NCBI GenBank assembly: GCA_934659425.1
Contig: CAKUHU010000001.1
Location: forward strand, 406,342 to 470,341
Source: an uncultured Oscillospiraceae bacterium
GTDB taxonomy: Bacteria > Bacillota > Clostridia > Oscillospirales > Oscillospiraceae
Direction: 5' to 3'
Length of the DNA: 64,000 bases
The notes under the pieces are model-generated. The model was given only the letters and a program-made list of their open reading frames with translations, searched no databases and was not told where the DNA came from. Made by a program: the position numbers and the translations under genes. Shown here in pieces: positions 51,791 to 59,869 of this stretch (within the stretch, counting starts at the first letter, position 1; each line of letters begins with the position of its first letter).

Positions 51791-53110
51791 ATGATCCAAA
51801 TCGCTGCGCCGCTGGTGATCGGAAATATGCTCCAGCAGCTCTACAATGCGGTGGATGCTGTTATCATTGACCGATATTTGGGGGCGGACGCCTTTTCCGC
51901 GGCCGGTGTCGGCGGCACGGTGATGAATTTGTTCATCTTTGTTCTGAGCGGCTGCTGCACAGGCGCGGCTGTCATCCTTTCCCATATGTATGGACGGAAA
52001 GATTTTGCCTCTTATCGAAAAGAGGCCTTCACCGCGGCGTGCTGCGGTCTGGCGTTTTCTCTCATACTGGCGCTTGGCGGTCTGCTGCTGATGGGGCCGC
52101 TTCTCCGGGCGATGAATACGCCAGATGAGATCTTACCATACACAATGACATATTTGCGGGTCATTCTGATCGCCCTTCCCATCACTCTGCTTTACAACCT
52201 GTTTGCGGCGTATCTGCGGGCCGCCAGTGATACTCGGGCGGCCCTCGGGGTCTTGGCCGCCGCCATTATGGTCAATATGGGGCTTGACATCCTGTTTGTG
52301 GGCGTTTGGAAGTGGGGAATCCAGGGGGCGGCTGTGGCGACGGCAATTGCCCAGCTGTTTTCCGTCGTGCTGTGTGTCATGTACATGCGTTGGGCCAAGC
52401 CGGAGCTGCTGTTTGGCCGCAAGGATATCTGTCTGGACTGGGCTTTGGTCCACAAGACGGTCTCCTTTGGCCTGACCTCCGCACTGCACCAATCCAGTAT
52501 TTATATTGGAAAGCTTCTGGTGATGGGGACAGTCAACTCTCTCGGCCCCATATCCATCAACGCATATACGGCGGCCACCCGGATCGAGGGATTCCTGAAC
52601 TCCTTTGGCGATGGCGGGGCTGCGGCGGCCTCTGTGCTGATCGGACAGCGCTATGGCGCGGGAGACCGGGAGGGGGTCCGGGAGGTGCAGCGGTATAGCC
52701 TGCGGCTCCATATCTGCTTTGGGATCGGACTGTCGATCCTGCTGTTCATCGTGGCACGGCCTGCCATCAGTTTGATGCTGACCAGTGGTGACATGGCCGC
52801 CCGGGAGGAGGCGATCCGGTATCTCCATTGGATGTGCCTGTTTTTTGTGCTCAATTTCATCGGCTTTTCCTATGTGGGATACTTCCGGGGCGTCGGATAC
52901 CTGCGGGCGCCGACGATTGGCTCCACTTTGCACATCTCGATCCGTGTGATCATCTCCTATTTCCTGGCACCCAAATTTGGGCTGGTATCGGTGGCGTTTG
53001 CCACTGGTATCGGATGGATCGGAGTGGTCATCTACCATTCCACTACGTACCTGCGGATCAATGGGAGGGTGGAAAAGGAGATGCTTAAGGAGAGCGGTGC
53101 ATGCTCCTGA
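51791..53110 (+). CDS. MATE-family multidrug/sodium antiporter
   Basis: 439 residues from the ATG at 51791, twelve predicted helices. Motifs: 'IGNMLQQLYNAVDAVIIDRY', 'LLYNLFAAYLRAASDTRAAL', 'WGIQGAAVATAIAQLFSVVL', 'YTAATRIEGFLNSFGDGGAA'. It exports cationic drugs with Na or H. The frame is open for ten more codons, and a strong GGAGGG lies seven bases before an ATA at 51761, not before this ATG. The family usually has an extra dozen residues here, so the natural start may have been 51761. Confidence 0.9.
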   Translation: MIQIAAPLVIGNMLQQLYNAVDAVIIDRYLGADAFSAAGVGGTVMNLFIFVLSGCCTGAAVILSHMYGRKDFASYRKEAFTAACCGLAFSLILALGGLLLMGPLLRAMNTPDEILPYTMTYLRVILIALPITLLYNLFAAYLRAASDTRAALGVLAAAIMVNMGLDILFVGVWKWGIQGAAVATAIAQLFSVVLCVMYMRWAKPELLFGRKDICLDWALVHKTVSFGLTSALHQSSIYIGKLLVMGTVNSLGPISINAYTAATRIEGFLNSFGDGGAAAASVLIGQRYGAGDREGVREVQRYSLRLHICFGIGLSILLFIVARPAISLMLTSGDMAAREEAIRYLHWMCLFFVLNFIGFSYVGYFRGVGYLRAPTIGSTLHISIRVIISYFLAPKFGLVSVAFATGIGWIGVVIYHSTTYLRINGRVEKEMLKESGACS

Positions 53111-53446
53111 CAAGCAGCTGAAAACGGTCTTTGGTCAACAGCCTTATTGCGGATAGAGGAAAAGCGTGCGGCGCACCAAGTGCCGGGATGCCTTCGGATG
53201 ACGGGAGAGGAAAAGACATGGGCCCTAAAACTGAGCGGCTTCCAGGACGAATCTTTCCCTAAGAGTTGATGATGACGGAGAGGGCTCTGGGAAGCTGCGC
53301 AGCTCTCCAATTTTTTCGGCTGAGATTATCAAAGATTTTTTGCGGTGTGAGGATTTGAGAAAATCCACACAATGGGCAGACATTGCGGCAGTGTTTTCTG
53401 CGTGTCAAAGGAAACAAGGAGAAAAAGGAAATACCGTCATATTGGC

Positions 53447-53481
53447 GTAAACGGGCTGTCCCACTGGGACAGCCCGTTTAC
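53447..53481. repeat. perfect 16-bp hairpin
   Basis: GTAAACGGGCTGTCCC / GGGACAGCCCGTTTAC around ACT. No strong T run. It lies between the MATE gene and the decayed cardiolipin synthase and may be the MATE terminator. 53111-53446 holds no gene. Confidence 0.75.
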
Positions 53482-53540
53482 TTTGGGCCAAGAGGGAGCT
53501 GGGGGGGATAGGGCGCCGAAATCCTTTTTCGGCGTCTGAA

Positions 53541-54006
53541 GATGCGCTGCCCTTTTCCCTGCCCAAGGGCAACGCAGACAGCAAGTTCAACAACTGCAGC
53601 CACCGTAAGATCATGGTGATCGCTGGGACCGTCGGCGATCCCGGCGGGGCGAATGTTGCTGATAATACATCAACGAGGTGGAGAAGTTCGGTTGCGGGAA
53701 GGACATCGGCGCCTGGCTGGAGGAGGATGTGGTCAAAGAGCTGACAAAGCTCTTTTGGATCGACTATGGCCTGAATGGCAGGAGATAGCCGAAGCTCTCC
53801 AAGTCGTATTTTCCTGAGACGACGGAAATAAAAGGAAACGGCTATATGAGCCCCCTTGGTGACGGGCCCAGCCCGGTCTATGCCCGCAGAGGGGAAAAGC
53901 GTGATCCAAATGATGGGTAAGCCAAGCTGACCGCTTTGTGCATATCATGGCGCCGTGTCCGACCATTAACAACGAATTTTGCCAGAGCTCCTGGAAGGTG
54001 GAGTAG
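53541..54006 (+). pseudogene. remnant of a cardiolipin synthase (phospholipase D family)
   Basis: Three frames must be joined. 'DALPFSLPKGNADSKFNNCS' then 'HRKIMVIAGTVGDPGGANVA' matches the first HKD region of cardiolipin synthases (family: N-HRK-I-x-VIDG..GG-N-x-ADEYI). A one-base deletion follows; the next frame gives 'YINEVEKFGCGKDIGAWLEE'. Later 'GNGYMSPLGDGPSP' and 'RFVHIMAPCPTINNEF' match the following 'G-Y-QP-GDSPL' and 'YVYI-TPY-I-DNE' segments. The HKD Asp is Ala, the second HKD is missing, and no start remains. Confidence 0.75.
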
Positions 54007-54272
54007 GTCAAGTTATGTTTTTTGGGGAGGCAGGTAATCTGAATGACCGCAGAATGGACAAGCAGAGTCGTTTCGATGTAATCCGTCTTCTTGAAAGAAG
54101 AAGTATCCATTTCTGTGTGCTCCATCTTTTATAGAAAAATGATGTACCAATGGTATTGTTATTACAATGAATTAAGGATATAAATTCAATATTTTCATTT
54201 CGTTAATTGTAATCTAAATGAGGCGTTATCTTCTGGATAAAACAGAGGGTGAAAACGCAGAGGAGGACGAGG

Positions 54273-54597
54273 ATGAAAGACTTTAAAGTGATGGGGCGGA
54301 TCAAGCGGCAGTGTGAATCCAGCTCGTGGAGCTACTGTCGTTTGGCGAAGGCTTCTGGAATCTCATACTCCACTTTAAGCACGATGCTTCATAAGTCTTA
54401 TGTCCCCACCGTTCTATCCATCTAAAAGATCTGTGACGGGTTTGGAATCGCTCTGGCCCGTTTTTTTCGATCAAGATGAGGTTTTTCTTCTAACAGAAGA
54501 TGGGCAGAATTGTTTAGAGCAGTGGAGCAGGCGGGATCAAAGGAGCAGAGGACTGATGCGTGCCTATATGGAGGGATTGAAGGACCGACAGCAATAA
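54273..54597 (+). pseudogene. XRE-family DNA-binding regulator, broken by a stop and a frameshift
   Basis: From ATG 54273 (GGAGGACGAGG upstream): 'MKDFKVMGRIKRQCESSSWS', 'YCRLAKASGISYSTLSTMLH' is a complete helix-turn-helix. Codon 51 is TAA (54423) where the family has Glu ('TIEKICDGFGI'); 'KICDGFGIALARFF' then follows in frame. Near 54468 one base is gained or lost in a T run, after which 'DQDEVFLLTEDGQNCLEQWS' and 'RRDQRSRGLMRAYMEGLKDR' continue to 54597. The full gene would be about 107 residues. Confidence 0.8.
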
Positions 54598-54726
54598 ACC
54601 GTCGAAAAACTCCGGGATGCCGGACATCTGAGGGGGCATGCTCTGCCCGGTTCATAGGTCCCTATCTTTGCCTTAAGAGAAAAGGGGCCACCGGGGGCTC
54701 GAAGCGCCGAGCGGGATGGAGGATAT

Positions 54727-54790
54727 AATAAAAAGCCTGAAACCATTGAGGTTCCAGGCTTTCTTTTTGGCAGCGGGTGAAGGATTCGAA
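54727..54790. repeat. left attachment-site repeat
   Basis: 64 bases from AATAAAAAGCCTG to GGATTCGAA, identical to 62733-62796 except A for G within AACC[A/G]TTGAGG. It includes the tRNA-Gln 3' end (CCA, acceptor and half the T arm) and its terminator hairpin, but the rest of the tRNA is missing here. Confidence 0.92.
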
Positions 54791-54895
54791 TTATGGATTT
54801 TATGTAAAATAGCGTAAAATGAAGTTAAGGAATGTAGTGTTTTCAAGGCTTTGCGGAAACGGCTGTAAAATGGAGACAATGGGAACAAATCCCCG

Positions 54896-54917
54896 TAAGG
54901 GAAAAAATAAGGGAAAA
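54896..54917. repeat. left pair of integrase arm-type sites
   Basis: TAAGGGAAAA at 54896-54905 and again at 54908-54917, a 12-bp period. The same pair with the same period is at 62694-62715. Three GTAAAAT-containing repeats (about 54804, 54814, 54865) lie between this pair and the attachment repeat and could be excisionase sites. Confidence 0.7.
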
Positions 54918-55117
54918 CTTTTGGGGCTGAGAGGCTCTGTTTTTTATTAGGCAAAAGGGAGAAAATTGCTTTCCTTTTTTGATTTATACACCAATCGGGA
55001 ATTTAGTTTCTATTCTTTTGAAAAACAAATCCTTACTTTGCGACGCATTACAATATAGACATTTTTCATAAAATTGAATTTACTGCTTTTTATTGTTTTG
55101 CTGATTTCTAATAAATG

Positions 55118-55139
55118 TGATGGTACAATAGTTCCATCA
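55118..55139. promoter_or_regulatory. possible operator/promoter of the element's left operon
   Basis: TGATGG / CCATCA inverted repeat around TACAATAGTT, with TACAAT as a possible -10 box, 26 bases before the first HTH gene. The rest of 54918-55117 is AT-rich without a gene. Confidence 0.4.
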
Positions 55140-55164
55140 TCAAAAATGAACGGAGGCAGAACCA

Positions 55165-55344
55165 GTGAAAGCAAATGAGCATATCAGAAAGGCTATGAAG
55201 GACGCCGGGGTGACAATGTGGCGCGTGGCAGCGGTTCTTGGAGTTTGTGACATTACTTTGGGGCGTTGGCTGCGCTTCCCTCTCCCTGCAGAAAAAGAAG
55301 CTCAGATCATGGAGGCCATAGAGACCGCCGCAAGGGAGGGGTGA
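55165..55344 (+). CDS. small helix-turn-helix protein (59 aa)
   Basis: 59 residues, GTG start at 55165 eight bases after GGAGG. 'HIRKAMKDAGVTMWRVAAVL' and 'GVCDITLGRWLRFPLPAEKE' form a helix-turn-helix like those of XRE-type phage regulators; the tail 'AQIMEAIETAAREG' is helical. First gene of the element's left operon, two bases before the excisionase-like gene. Probably a regulator or recombination directionality factor. Confidence 0.7.
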   Translation: MKANEHIRKAMKDAGVTMWRVAAVLGVCDITLGRWLRFPLPAEKEAQIMEAIETAAREG

Positions 55345-55346
55345 GC

Positions 55347-55535
55347 ATGGACCCTATTACAGTACCAGTCAAAGAGGCTGCGGAGCTGCTGGGGGTGAGC
55401 AAGCCCACGGTGTATAAGCTGATAAGGGGCGAAGGGCTGCCACATATCAAGCTAAACCGACGGACTGTTATTCCCGTGGACAGGCTCAAGGATTGGGTGA
55501 ACGCGCGGGCGGGAGGTAAAGAAAATGAAGAATGA
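55347..55535 (+). CDS. excisionase-family HTH protein (62 aa)
   Basis: 62 residues. 'VPVKEAAELLGVSKPTVYKL', 'IRGEGLPHIKLNRRTVIPVD', 'RLKDWVNARAGG' is the MerR/excisionase-type winged helix (DNA-binding, excisionase family). Overlaps the next gene by 11 bases. It may direct excision with the integrase or regulate the operon. Confidence 0.82.
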   Translation: MDPITVPVKEAAELLGVSKPTVYKLIRGEGLPHIKLNRRTVIPVDRLKDWVNARAGGKENEE

Positions 55536-55692
55536 GAAGCGCCCCACTTGGTGGAAGATGTTTTCAAGTCAGAGGGAAGCAATGGAATCGATACCAGACG
55601 CAGCGGCGGGGGCGGCTTTCCGATATTTCGATGGTGAGGAAGTAGACCCGGGGAGAAAGGGGGCGATAGCTCAGTGGATCGAGAAAGTTTAG
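55525..55692 (+). CDS. small hypothetical protein (55 aa)
   Basis: 55 residues starting at ATG 55525 within the end of the excisionase-like gene (AGGTAAAG upstream). 'KRPTWWKMFSSQREAMESIP' and 'AAFRYFDGEEVDPGRKGAIA' resemble the start of short phage-element proteins placed before a replication ATPase. It overlaps the ATPase start by 19 bases. Function unknown. Confidence 0.6.
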   Translation: MKNEKRPTWWKMFSSQREAMESIPDAAAGAAFRYFDGEEVDPGRKGAIAQWIEKV

Positions 55693-56804
55693 AGGCCGGG
55701 GGTTTAGGCACGCCGCCGGAGGAAACAACAGCCCTGGCAGTGTTGAATATTATTTCTGCCGCTGATCTCCAGAAAGCCAATCTCCCGCCAGTTAAATTCA
55801 TCGTGGAAGGAATACTCCCGGAGGGAACAAGCCTTTTCAGTGCCGCTTCCAAGATAGGAAAAAGCTGGATGGTGCTTGATTTGGGATTGTGTGTCGCTGC
55901 TGGCGCTCCATTTATGGGGCATAAAACATACCGCTGCGGTGTGCTGTATTTTGCCCTGGAGGATAGTTTGAACAGGTTACAGGGACGAATGAATAAAATC
56001 TTAGCTGGAAATCCGGCGCCGCCGCAATTCTATTTTACGATAGAAGCCCCGAAGCTGGATGCCGGCCTACTGGATGTTTTAGATAATCACTTAAAACATC
56101 ACCCGGATACAAAGTTGATTATCATTGACACGCTGCAAAAAATCCGTGGGCAGGCGCTTCCCCGTGAATCTGGATATGCCCAGGATTACCGGGAGATGGA
56201 GATAGTCAAGGGATTTATGGATAAGCGGGGCGTATCTGTCTTGTTTGTCCACCACAACAGGAAAATGAAGGATGACGATGACCCATTCAATATGATAAAC
56301 GGAACCAATGGCATTATGGGCGTCGCCGACACCATTTGGACGATTACAAAGGATAAGCGGATGGACGAGGAGACAGCGCTGCATATTACAGGCCGGGACG
56401 TTAAACAAAGCGATATTGTGATACGGTTTGATAAGCAGCTTTGCCGGTGGCAGCCTGTGGGAGCGGTTGACTGGCTGGCAGAACAGCGGGCGCGGGAGGA
56501 GTACAATAATAGTCCGATCGTCAAGACCATTAAGAACCTGTTAGATCAGTCCCCGACGCATCGGTGGGATGGCACAGCAAAGGATCTGATGGAGGCGGGG
56601 AAATATATCTCCCGTACTTATATTGCCGTGGACGCTCAAAAATTGGGTTATGCGATCCGTGACCTTGAAAAACCCCTGTTTGATTATGACGGGATTGTCC
56701 ATTCTTCGGGAAAGACAAGCGGCAACGGCGGGAAAATGCACCACTTCTATTATCAGGACTTCGGACAATTCGAGGAACTTGGAGAGCAAGAAAAAATCCC
56801 GTAG
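55674..56804 (+). CDS. RepA-like AAA ATPase (replicative helicase-type)
   Basis: 376 residues, GTG start at 55674. RecA-fold ATPase of the AAA_25/RepA type: Walker A 'SLFSAASKIGKSWMVLDLGL' (about 60), 'GVLYFALEDSLNRLQGRMNK' (the catalytic Glu region), Walker B 'DTKLIIIDTLQKIRG' and the sensor 'VSVLFVHHNRKMKDDDDPFN'. The C-terminal 110 residues hold a winged-helix-like part ('HRWDGTAKDLMEAGKYISRT'). Such proteins are hexameric helicases of plasmids and phage satellites. A repeat-rich stretch directly downstream would suit an origin. Confidence 0.85.
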   Translation: MDRESLEAGGLGTPPEETTALAVLNIISAADLQKANLPPVKFIVEGILPEGTSLFSAASKIGKSWMVLDLGLCVAAGAPFMGHKTYRCGVLYFALEDSLNRLQGRMNKILAGNPAPPQFYFTIEAPKLDAGLLDVLDNHLKHHPDTKLIIIDTLQKIRGQALPRESGYAQDYREMEIVKGFMDKRGVSVLFVHHNRKMKDDDDPFNMINGTNGIMGVADTIWTITKDKRMDEETALHITGRDVKQSDIVIRFDKQLCRWQPVGAVDWLAEQRAREEYNNSPIVKTIKNLLDQSPTHRWDGTAKDLMEAGKYISRTYIAVDAQKLGYAIRDLEKPLFDYDGIVHSSGKTSGNGGKMHHFYYQDFGQFEELGEQEKIP

Positions 56805-57161
56805 ACATATAGGTGAAAACCCCCCTGTTCTACCCTGTACCCCCTGTCATGGGTGCAAGGTGAACAGGGTAGAACAGGAGGTAACAGTGTAGATAAGGGT
56901 ACTTTTTCCGATATATGTCAGAAAGGAGAACAGCATGAAGCAAATAATTTGCCCGCTCGATGGAAAGCCCTATAGCACCCTATAGAGAATGTAGATACTA
57001 CAAAACTATACATTCTACTTCTAATGAGCGCGACGATGACGTCGTTATAACGTAAGTTAGAGGAAATATAGGGGACAGGCAACGCAATATCCGCAGAATA
57101 CGCACAATTACCTATTCTGCGTATTGTGCGTATATTGCGCAGGGGAAAGGAGGGTGAAGCT
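56805..57161. other. repeat-rich gap, probable replication origin of the element
   Basis: Inverted repeats: CCTGTTCTACCCTGT (56824-56838) with ACAGGGTAGAACAGG (56864-56878), perfect; AGAATGTA / TACATTCT around 56985-57016; AATACGCACAAT / ATTGTGCGTAT around 57094-57130, where GCGTAT also recurs directly. A 16-codon frame at 56935 with a very good ribosome site ('MKQIICPLDGKPYSTL') is probably a truncated gene. Position behind the RepA-like gene favours an iteron-type origin. Confidence 0.5.
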
Positions 57162-57485
57162 TTGGGACGATCGCAGCAGCGTAAAGGCGCCGACGGCGAG
57201 CGGGAGCTTGCCCGGATCATGGCCGGGTATGGCTATGAGCTTCAGCGGGGCGGCTCGCTGTCTTTTGGCGAGGTGCCGGACTTGACCGGCTTGCCTGGGG
57301 TACATATCGAGTGCAAGCGCTGCGAGCAGCTGCGCCTTGCCGAATGGATGGCCCAGGCCGAGCGGGATGCCAACCGCTTTCAGGACGGAGCGCCGGCTGT
57401 GTTCTTCCGTCGGTCCCGCTCGCCGTGGTTGGTGACAATGAAGCTGGAGGATTGGGTGAAGCTGTACTCCAATGAAGATGTTTAG
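57162..57485 (+). CDS. PDDEXK-like nuclease (phage Holliday-junction-resolvase type)
   Basis: 107 residues, TTG start at 57162 after AAAGGAGGG. 'GADGERELARIMAGYGYELQ' supplies the first Glu, 'GEVPDLTGLPGVHIECKRCE' the D-x(n)-E-x-K centre, and 'QAERDANRF' the last helix, then 'PWLVTMKLEDWVKLY'. This is the common small PDDEXK protein of phages and conjugative elements, likely acting on branched DNA during replication. Confidence 0.78.
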   Translation: MGRSQQRKGADGERELARIMAGYGYELQRGGSLSFGEVPDLTGLPGVHIECKRCEQLRLAEWMAQAERDANRFQDGAPAVFFRRSRSPWLVTMKLEDWVKLYSNEDV

Positions 57486-57548
57486 AAAAGTTTAGTTTTT
57501 CAGAGCCGCCCTTTAAACATACTCTACTACGAAAGGGGCAGGGGCGCA

Positions 57549-58331
57549 ATGAGCAACGAGGAATTGGTGAAGGAGATCCAGGAGGGCCGGCGGGAGCTGC
57601 TGGGAACACTATGGGAGCAGGTGGAGAAGTTTATAAGGCGCGAGGCCAACCGGCGGCCGGACACTGGGGCCGTGGACCGGGAGGATCTGTACCAATCCGG
57701 GTACCTGGCCTTGGTGGCGGCGGTGGACAGCTATGACCCCAAACAGGAAACCACCTTTGTAGGGTGGCTTGCCCTGCACCTGAAAACGGCGTTCAACGAG
57801 GCGAGCAATTTCAGGACCAAAGGGCAGCGGTTGGACCCAATGCACCAGGCGGACAGTTTAAGCCGCCCGCTCGGCGACGAGGACGCCGGGGAGTTACTGG
57901 ATACCGTAGCGGACCCTCACGGCCTCCATGAGCTGCAGGAGGTAGAGAAAAGGATCTGGCAAGAGGAATTGTCCCATGCGCTTGAAAGCGCTCTGAATGG
58001 CCTCACAGAGACCGAAAGCGACACCTTGCGGCGGAGATACTACCGGGGGCAGACAACGGCACAGGTGGCCCAGGAGACCGGGAGGACGGCCTATGAAGTC
58101 CAGAAGGATGAGCGCCGGGGCCTTGATTCCCTTCGCCGTGGACGGGTATCCGCTTCCTTGCGGGCCTTCATCGAGGAGAACACGCCCTATTATCTGCATG
58201 TGGGCGCTGCCCGGTTCAATACCACCCGTACTTCCAGCGTGGAAGAGATCTCCTTTCTGCGAGAGCAAATGGAGCAAAGCCACGCCGGAGAAGAAAAAGA
58301 GAAAGCCGGGGATCACTCCCCGGCCCTCTGA
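57549..58331 (+). CDS. sigma-70-like factor of the element
   Basis: 260 residues. Region 2: 'DREDLYQSGYLALVAAVDSY' and 'ETTFVGWLALHLKTAFNEAS'. Region 4: 'LTETESDTLRRRYYRGQTTA' and 'QVAQETGRTAYEVQKDERRG' (helix-turn-helix). The long middle and acidic tail set it apart from host sigma factors. It may transcribe late genes of the element or regulate it. The last 19 bases overlap the convergent Lar-like gene. Confidence 0.82.
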   Translation: MSNEELVKEIQEGRRELLGTLWEQVEKFIRREANRRPDTGAVDREDLYQSGYLALVAAVDSYDPKQETTFVGWLALHLKTAFNEASNFRTKGQRLDPMHQADSLSRPLGDEDAGELLDTVADPHGLHELQEVEKRIWQEELSHALESALNGLTETESDTLRRRYYRGQTTAQVAQETGRTAYEVQKDERRGLDSLRRGRVSASLRAFIEENTPYYLHVGAARFNTTRTSSVEEISFLREQMEQSHAGEEKEKAGDHSPAL

Positions 58332-58519
58332 TTCCAAAAATGCGCCGCTTGCCGTGCAGGCTTACCTTCCCACGGATCATCTTTGCTTCCGATCCGGAAG
58401 CGCTTGGAAGAAGCGCCGCATATCTCGCAGCTCGCAAATATGAGCGTCCCATAGCGTCCATCAAACACCTCCAGATTGGCGTCACCCCCACAGAAGGGAC
58501 AAGGTTTCAATTTATCCAT
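58313..58519 (-). CDS. Lar-family restriction alleviation-like protein (68 aa)
   Basis: 68 residues. 'LKPCPFCGGDANLEVFDGRY', then 'FASCEICGASSKRF': two CxxC knuckles and a C-terminal 'ARQAAHFWNQR', the Lar family layout. Lar of Rac prophage dampens type I restriction; whether this one does is unproven. It overlaps its upstream neighbour by eight bases (minus-strand operon). Confidence 0.82.
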   Translation of the reverse strand: MDKLKPCPFCGGDANLEVFDGRYGTLIFASCEICGASSKRFRIGSKDDPWEGKPARQAAHFWNQRAGE

Positions 58520-59009
58520 TATGCATCACCTCCGCTTCTCCGTGAATAGTCGGCATTGTCCACGGTGTGGCCCGGAAACTGTCTGGATCTCGTTCCCACA
58601 ACAGGTTTCCCTCTTTGTCCCAGCTTGCGAAAATCACGCCAAAGATCCTTTTCGCAAACATACTGCAATTTGGACGGAATCTATCTCCATCCCACATACT
58701 TTTGTACCTGGTCCCCACCATCTGGCGAGTGCCCCATACGCCATCATAAGCCTTGAACATGACTATGGGCTTTCTGGTCCCGGGAAAAGTCGCATAGCAC
58801 AGACAGAGATCTACTGAGCCGGCGCCGCCTTTGTTCCTGTATCTGGGCGGTGCCGGGTATCTGTCAAAAGCTACGGCCACCCGGCCGCCGTCTACTACGC
58901 CCACCCCCTCCAGGCAATCTCCAACAACAGGGATAATAGCCCGGTTTGTTTCTGCCATCATGGCCTCCACGCTTTCGAGAGTGGCCAAGCAGGGGCATTC
59001 CCGGGCCAT
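58512..59009 (-). CDS. hypothetical protein of mobile elements (165 aa)
   Basis: 165 residues. The segment 'AIIPVVGDCLEGVGVVDGGR' followed by 'VAVAFDRYPAP' resembles the catalytic-serine region of S24-like repressor peptidases (there '.GDSM...'), but Cys stands in place of Ser-Met and no Lys dyad is clear, so activity is doubtful. The rest is aromatic-rich ('YDGVWGTRQMVGTRYKSMWD'). Coupled by TAATG to the gene before it. Confidence 0.65.
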   Translation of the reverse strand: MARECPCLATLESVEAMMAETNRAIIPVVGDCLEGVGVVDGGRVAVAFDRYPAPPRYRNKGGAGSVDLCLCYATFPGTRKPIVMFKAYDGVWGTRQMVGTRYKSMWDGDRFRPNCSMFAKRIFGVIFASWDKEGNLLWERDPDSFRATPWTMPTIHGEAEVMHNG

Positions 59010-59176
59010 TATGCAGCACCCCCCTTCTCCAGCTGCTGGATGAGGGTGGTCAAACGGTTGTTGACCCGCTCGATAGTCTCCATGCTCTCCGGGGTCAAGC
59101 CGTCCTCTAAGAGATCCTCAAGTTCCCCGTTCAGGGTCAAGAGGCAGGCGACGAACTCAGCGTTTACTCTGTACAT
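59009..59176 (-). CDS. small hypothetical protein (55 aa)
   Basis: 55 residues, all helical and acidic: 'NAEFVACLLTLNGELEDLLE', 'LTPESMETIERVNNRLTTLI'. Start ATG at 59176 eight bases after AAGGAGG; its stop overlaps the ATG of the next gene. First of a three-gene minus-strand operon. An imperfect AGGT-GCTA inverted repeat at about 59207-59240 may be its operator. Unknown function. Confidence 0.65.
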   Translation of the reverse strand: MYRVNAEFVACLLTLNGELEDLLEDGLTPESMETIERVNNRLTTLIQQLEKGGAA

Positions 59177-59309
59177 GATATAATTCCTCCTTGAAAATGC
59201 CCAGGAGGTCAGCTATAATAAATTTAGCCAACCTCAAAAGGGTATAAAAGCCCCTGGGTGTTTGGCGAGTAGGGCAACCGTCAGCTCTTGGTCGGGAAGG
59301 CGGTTGTCC

Positions 59310-59489
59310 TCATTTCTTTATTTCGGCAAATTGCTTTTCGATACCCTTTCGGACTACCTCGGAGCGGCTTTCCTGCCTTTCCGCGCATACCGCGTCCAGC
59401 TTTTCAAGGGTTTCCTTGTCCATCCTTACGCGGAGCATATAATCTTTCGGGGTATCAGTTAGCTTTGTGCCTTTTTTTATTGCAGCCAC
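59310..59489 (-). CDS. ribbon-helix-helix protein A (CopG-like, 59 aa)
   Basis: 59 residues, GTG start at 59489 (GGGGG ribosome site). The RHH core is 'DYMLRVRMDKETLEKLDAVC' (beta strand and helix A) and 'ERQESRSEVVRKGIEKQFAE' (helix B, with the S-R-S-E-V turn). A consensus promoter flanked by a perfect 12-bp inverted repeat lies upstream, the sign of autorepression. No toxin-like partner adjacent. Confidence 0.8.
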   Translation of the reverse strand: MAAIKKGTKLTDTPKDYMLRVRMDKETLEKLDAVCAERQESRSEVVRKGIEKQFAEIKK

Positions 59490-59500
59490 ATCGCACCCCC

Positions 59501-59546
59501 TTTGTTGCTACAATCTTAATATACTGTGTAGCAACAAACTTGTCAA
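59501..59546 (-). promoter_or_regulatory. promoter and operator of RHH gene A
   Basis: On the minus strand TTGACA (59541-59546), 17 bases, TATATT (59518-59523). TTTGTTGCTACA (59501-59512) and TGTAGCAACAAA (59527-59538) form a perfect 12-bp inverted repeat flanking the -10 box. Confidence 0.8.
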
Positions 59547-59681
59547 GAGAAATTTCCATCCTGCACCTTGATTTTCACCCGGGAGGAAGGGTATAATAGA
59601 TTTACCCTTCCTCTCCTTTCCTTTGGGGTTGGGTGCTTTGGGTGCTCACAACTTCTTGCTGGGAGGGTGGGCACCCTTTTT

Positions 59682-59852
59682 CTATTCTTGCTCCAAAAGC
59701 AAATGTATTCCGCGCCGTATTGCCTCCGCCCGTGTAATGCTGTGGGCCTTGCAATATTCATCAAGCCTTTTTGTTGTCTGGTTGTCGAGCCTAACCTTGA
59801 GGTCGTTTGACTTTGGATTTTCTGCTTTTGGTCGCCCTGTGCGTGGAGACAC
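59682..59852 (-). CDS. ribbon-helix-helix protein B (56 aa)
   Basis: 56 residues, GTG start at 59852 after GAGGTGA; an ATG nearby in another frame gives a non-coding shadow. 'SNDLKVRLDNQTTKRLDEYC' and 'AHSITRAEAIRRGIHLLLEQ' are the strand, helix A and helix B of a CopG-type RHH. It has a perfect sigma-A promoter with repeated half-sites. Another autoregulated small DNA-binding protein beside RHH A, but with a different operator. Confidence 0.8.
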   Translation of the reverse strand: MSPRTGRPKAENPKSNDLKVRLDNQTTKRLDEYCKAHSITRAEAIRRGIHLLLEQE

Positions 59853-59869
59853 TTCATCACCTCACTTTT

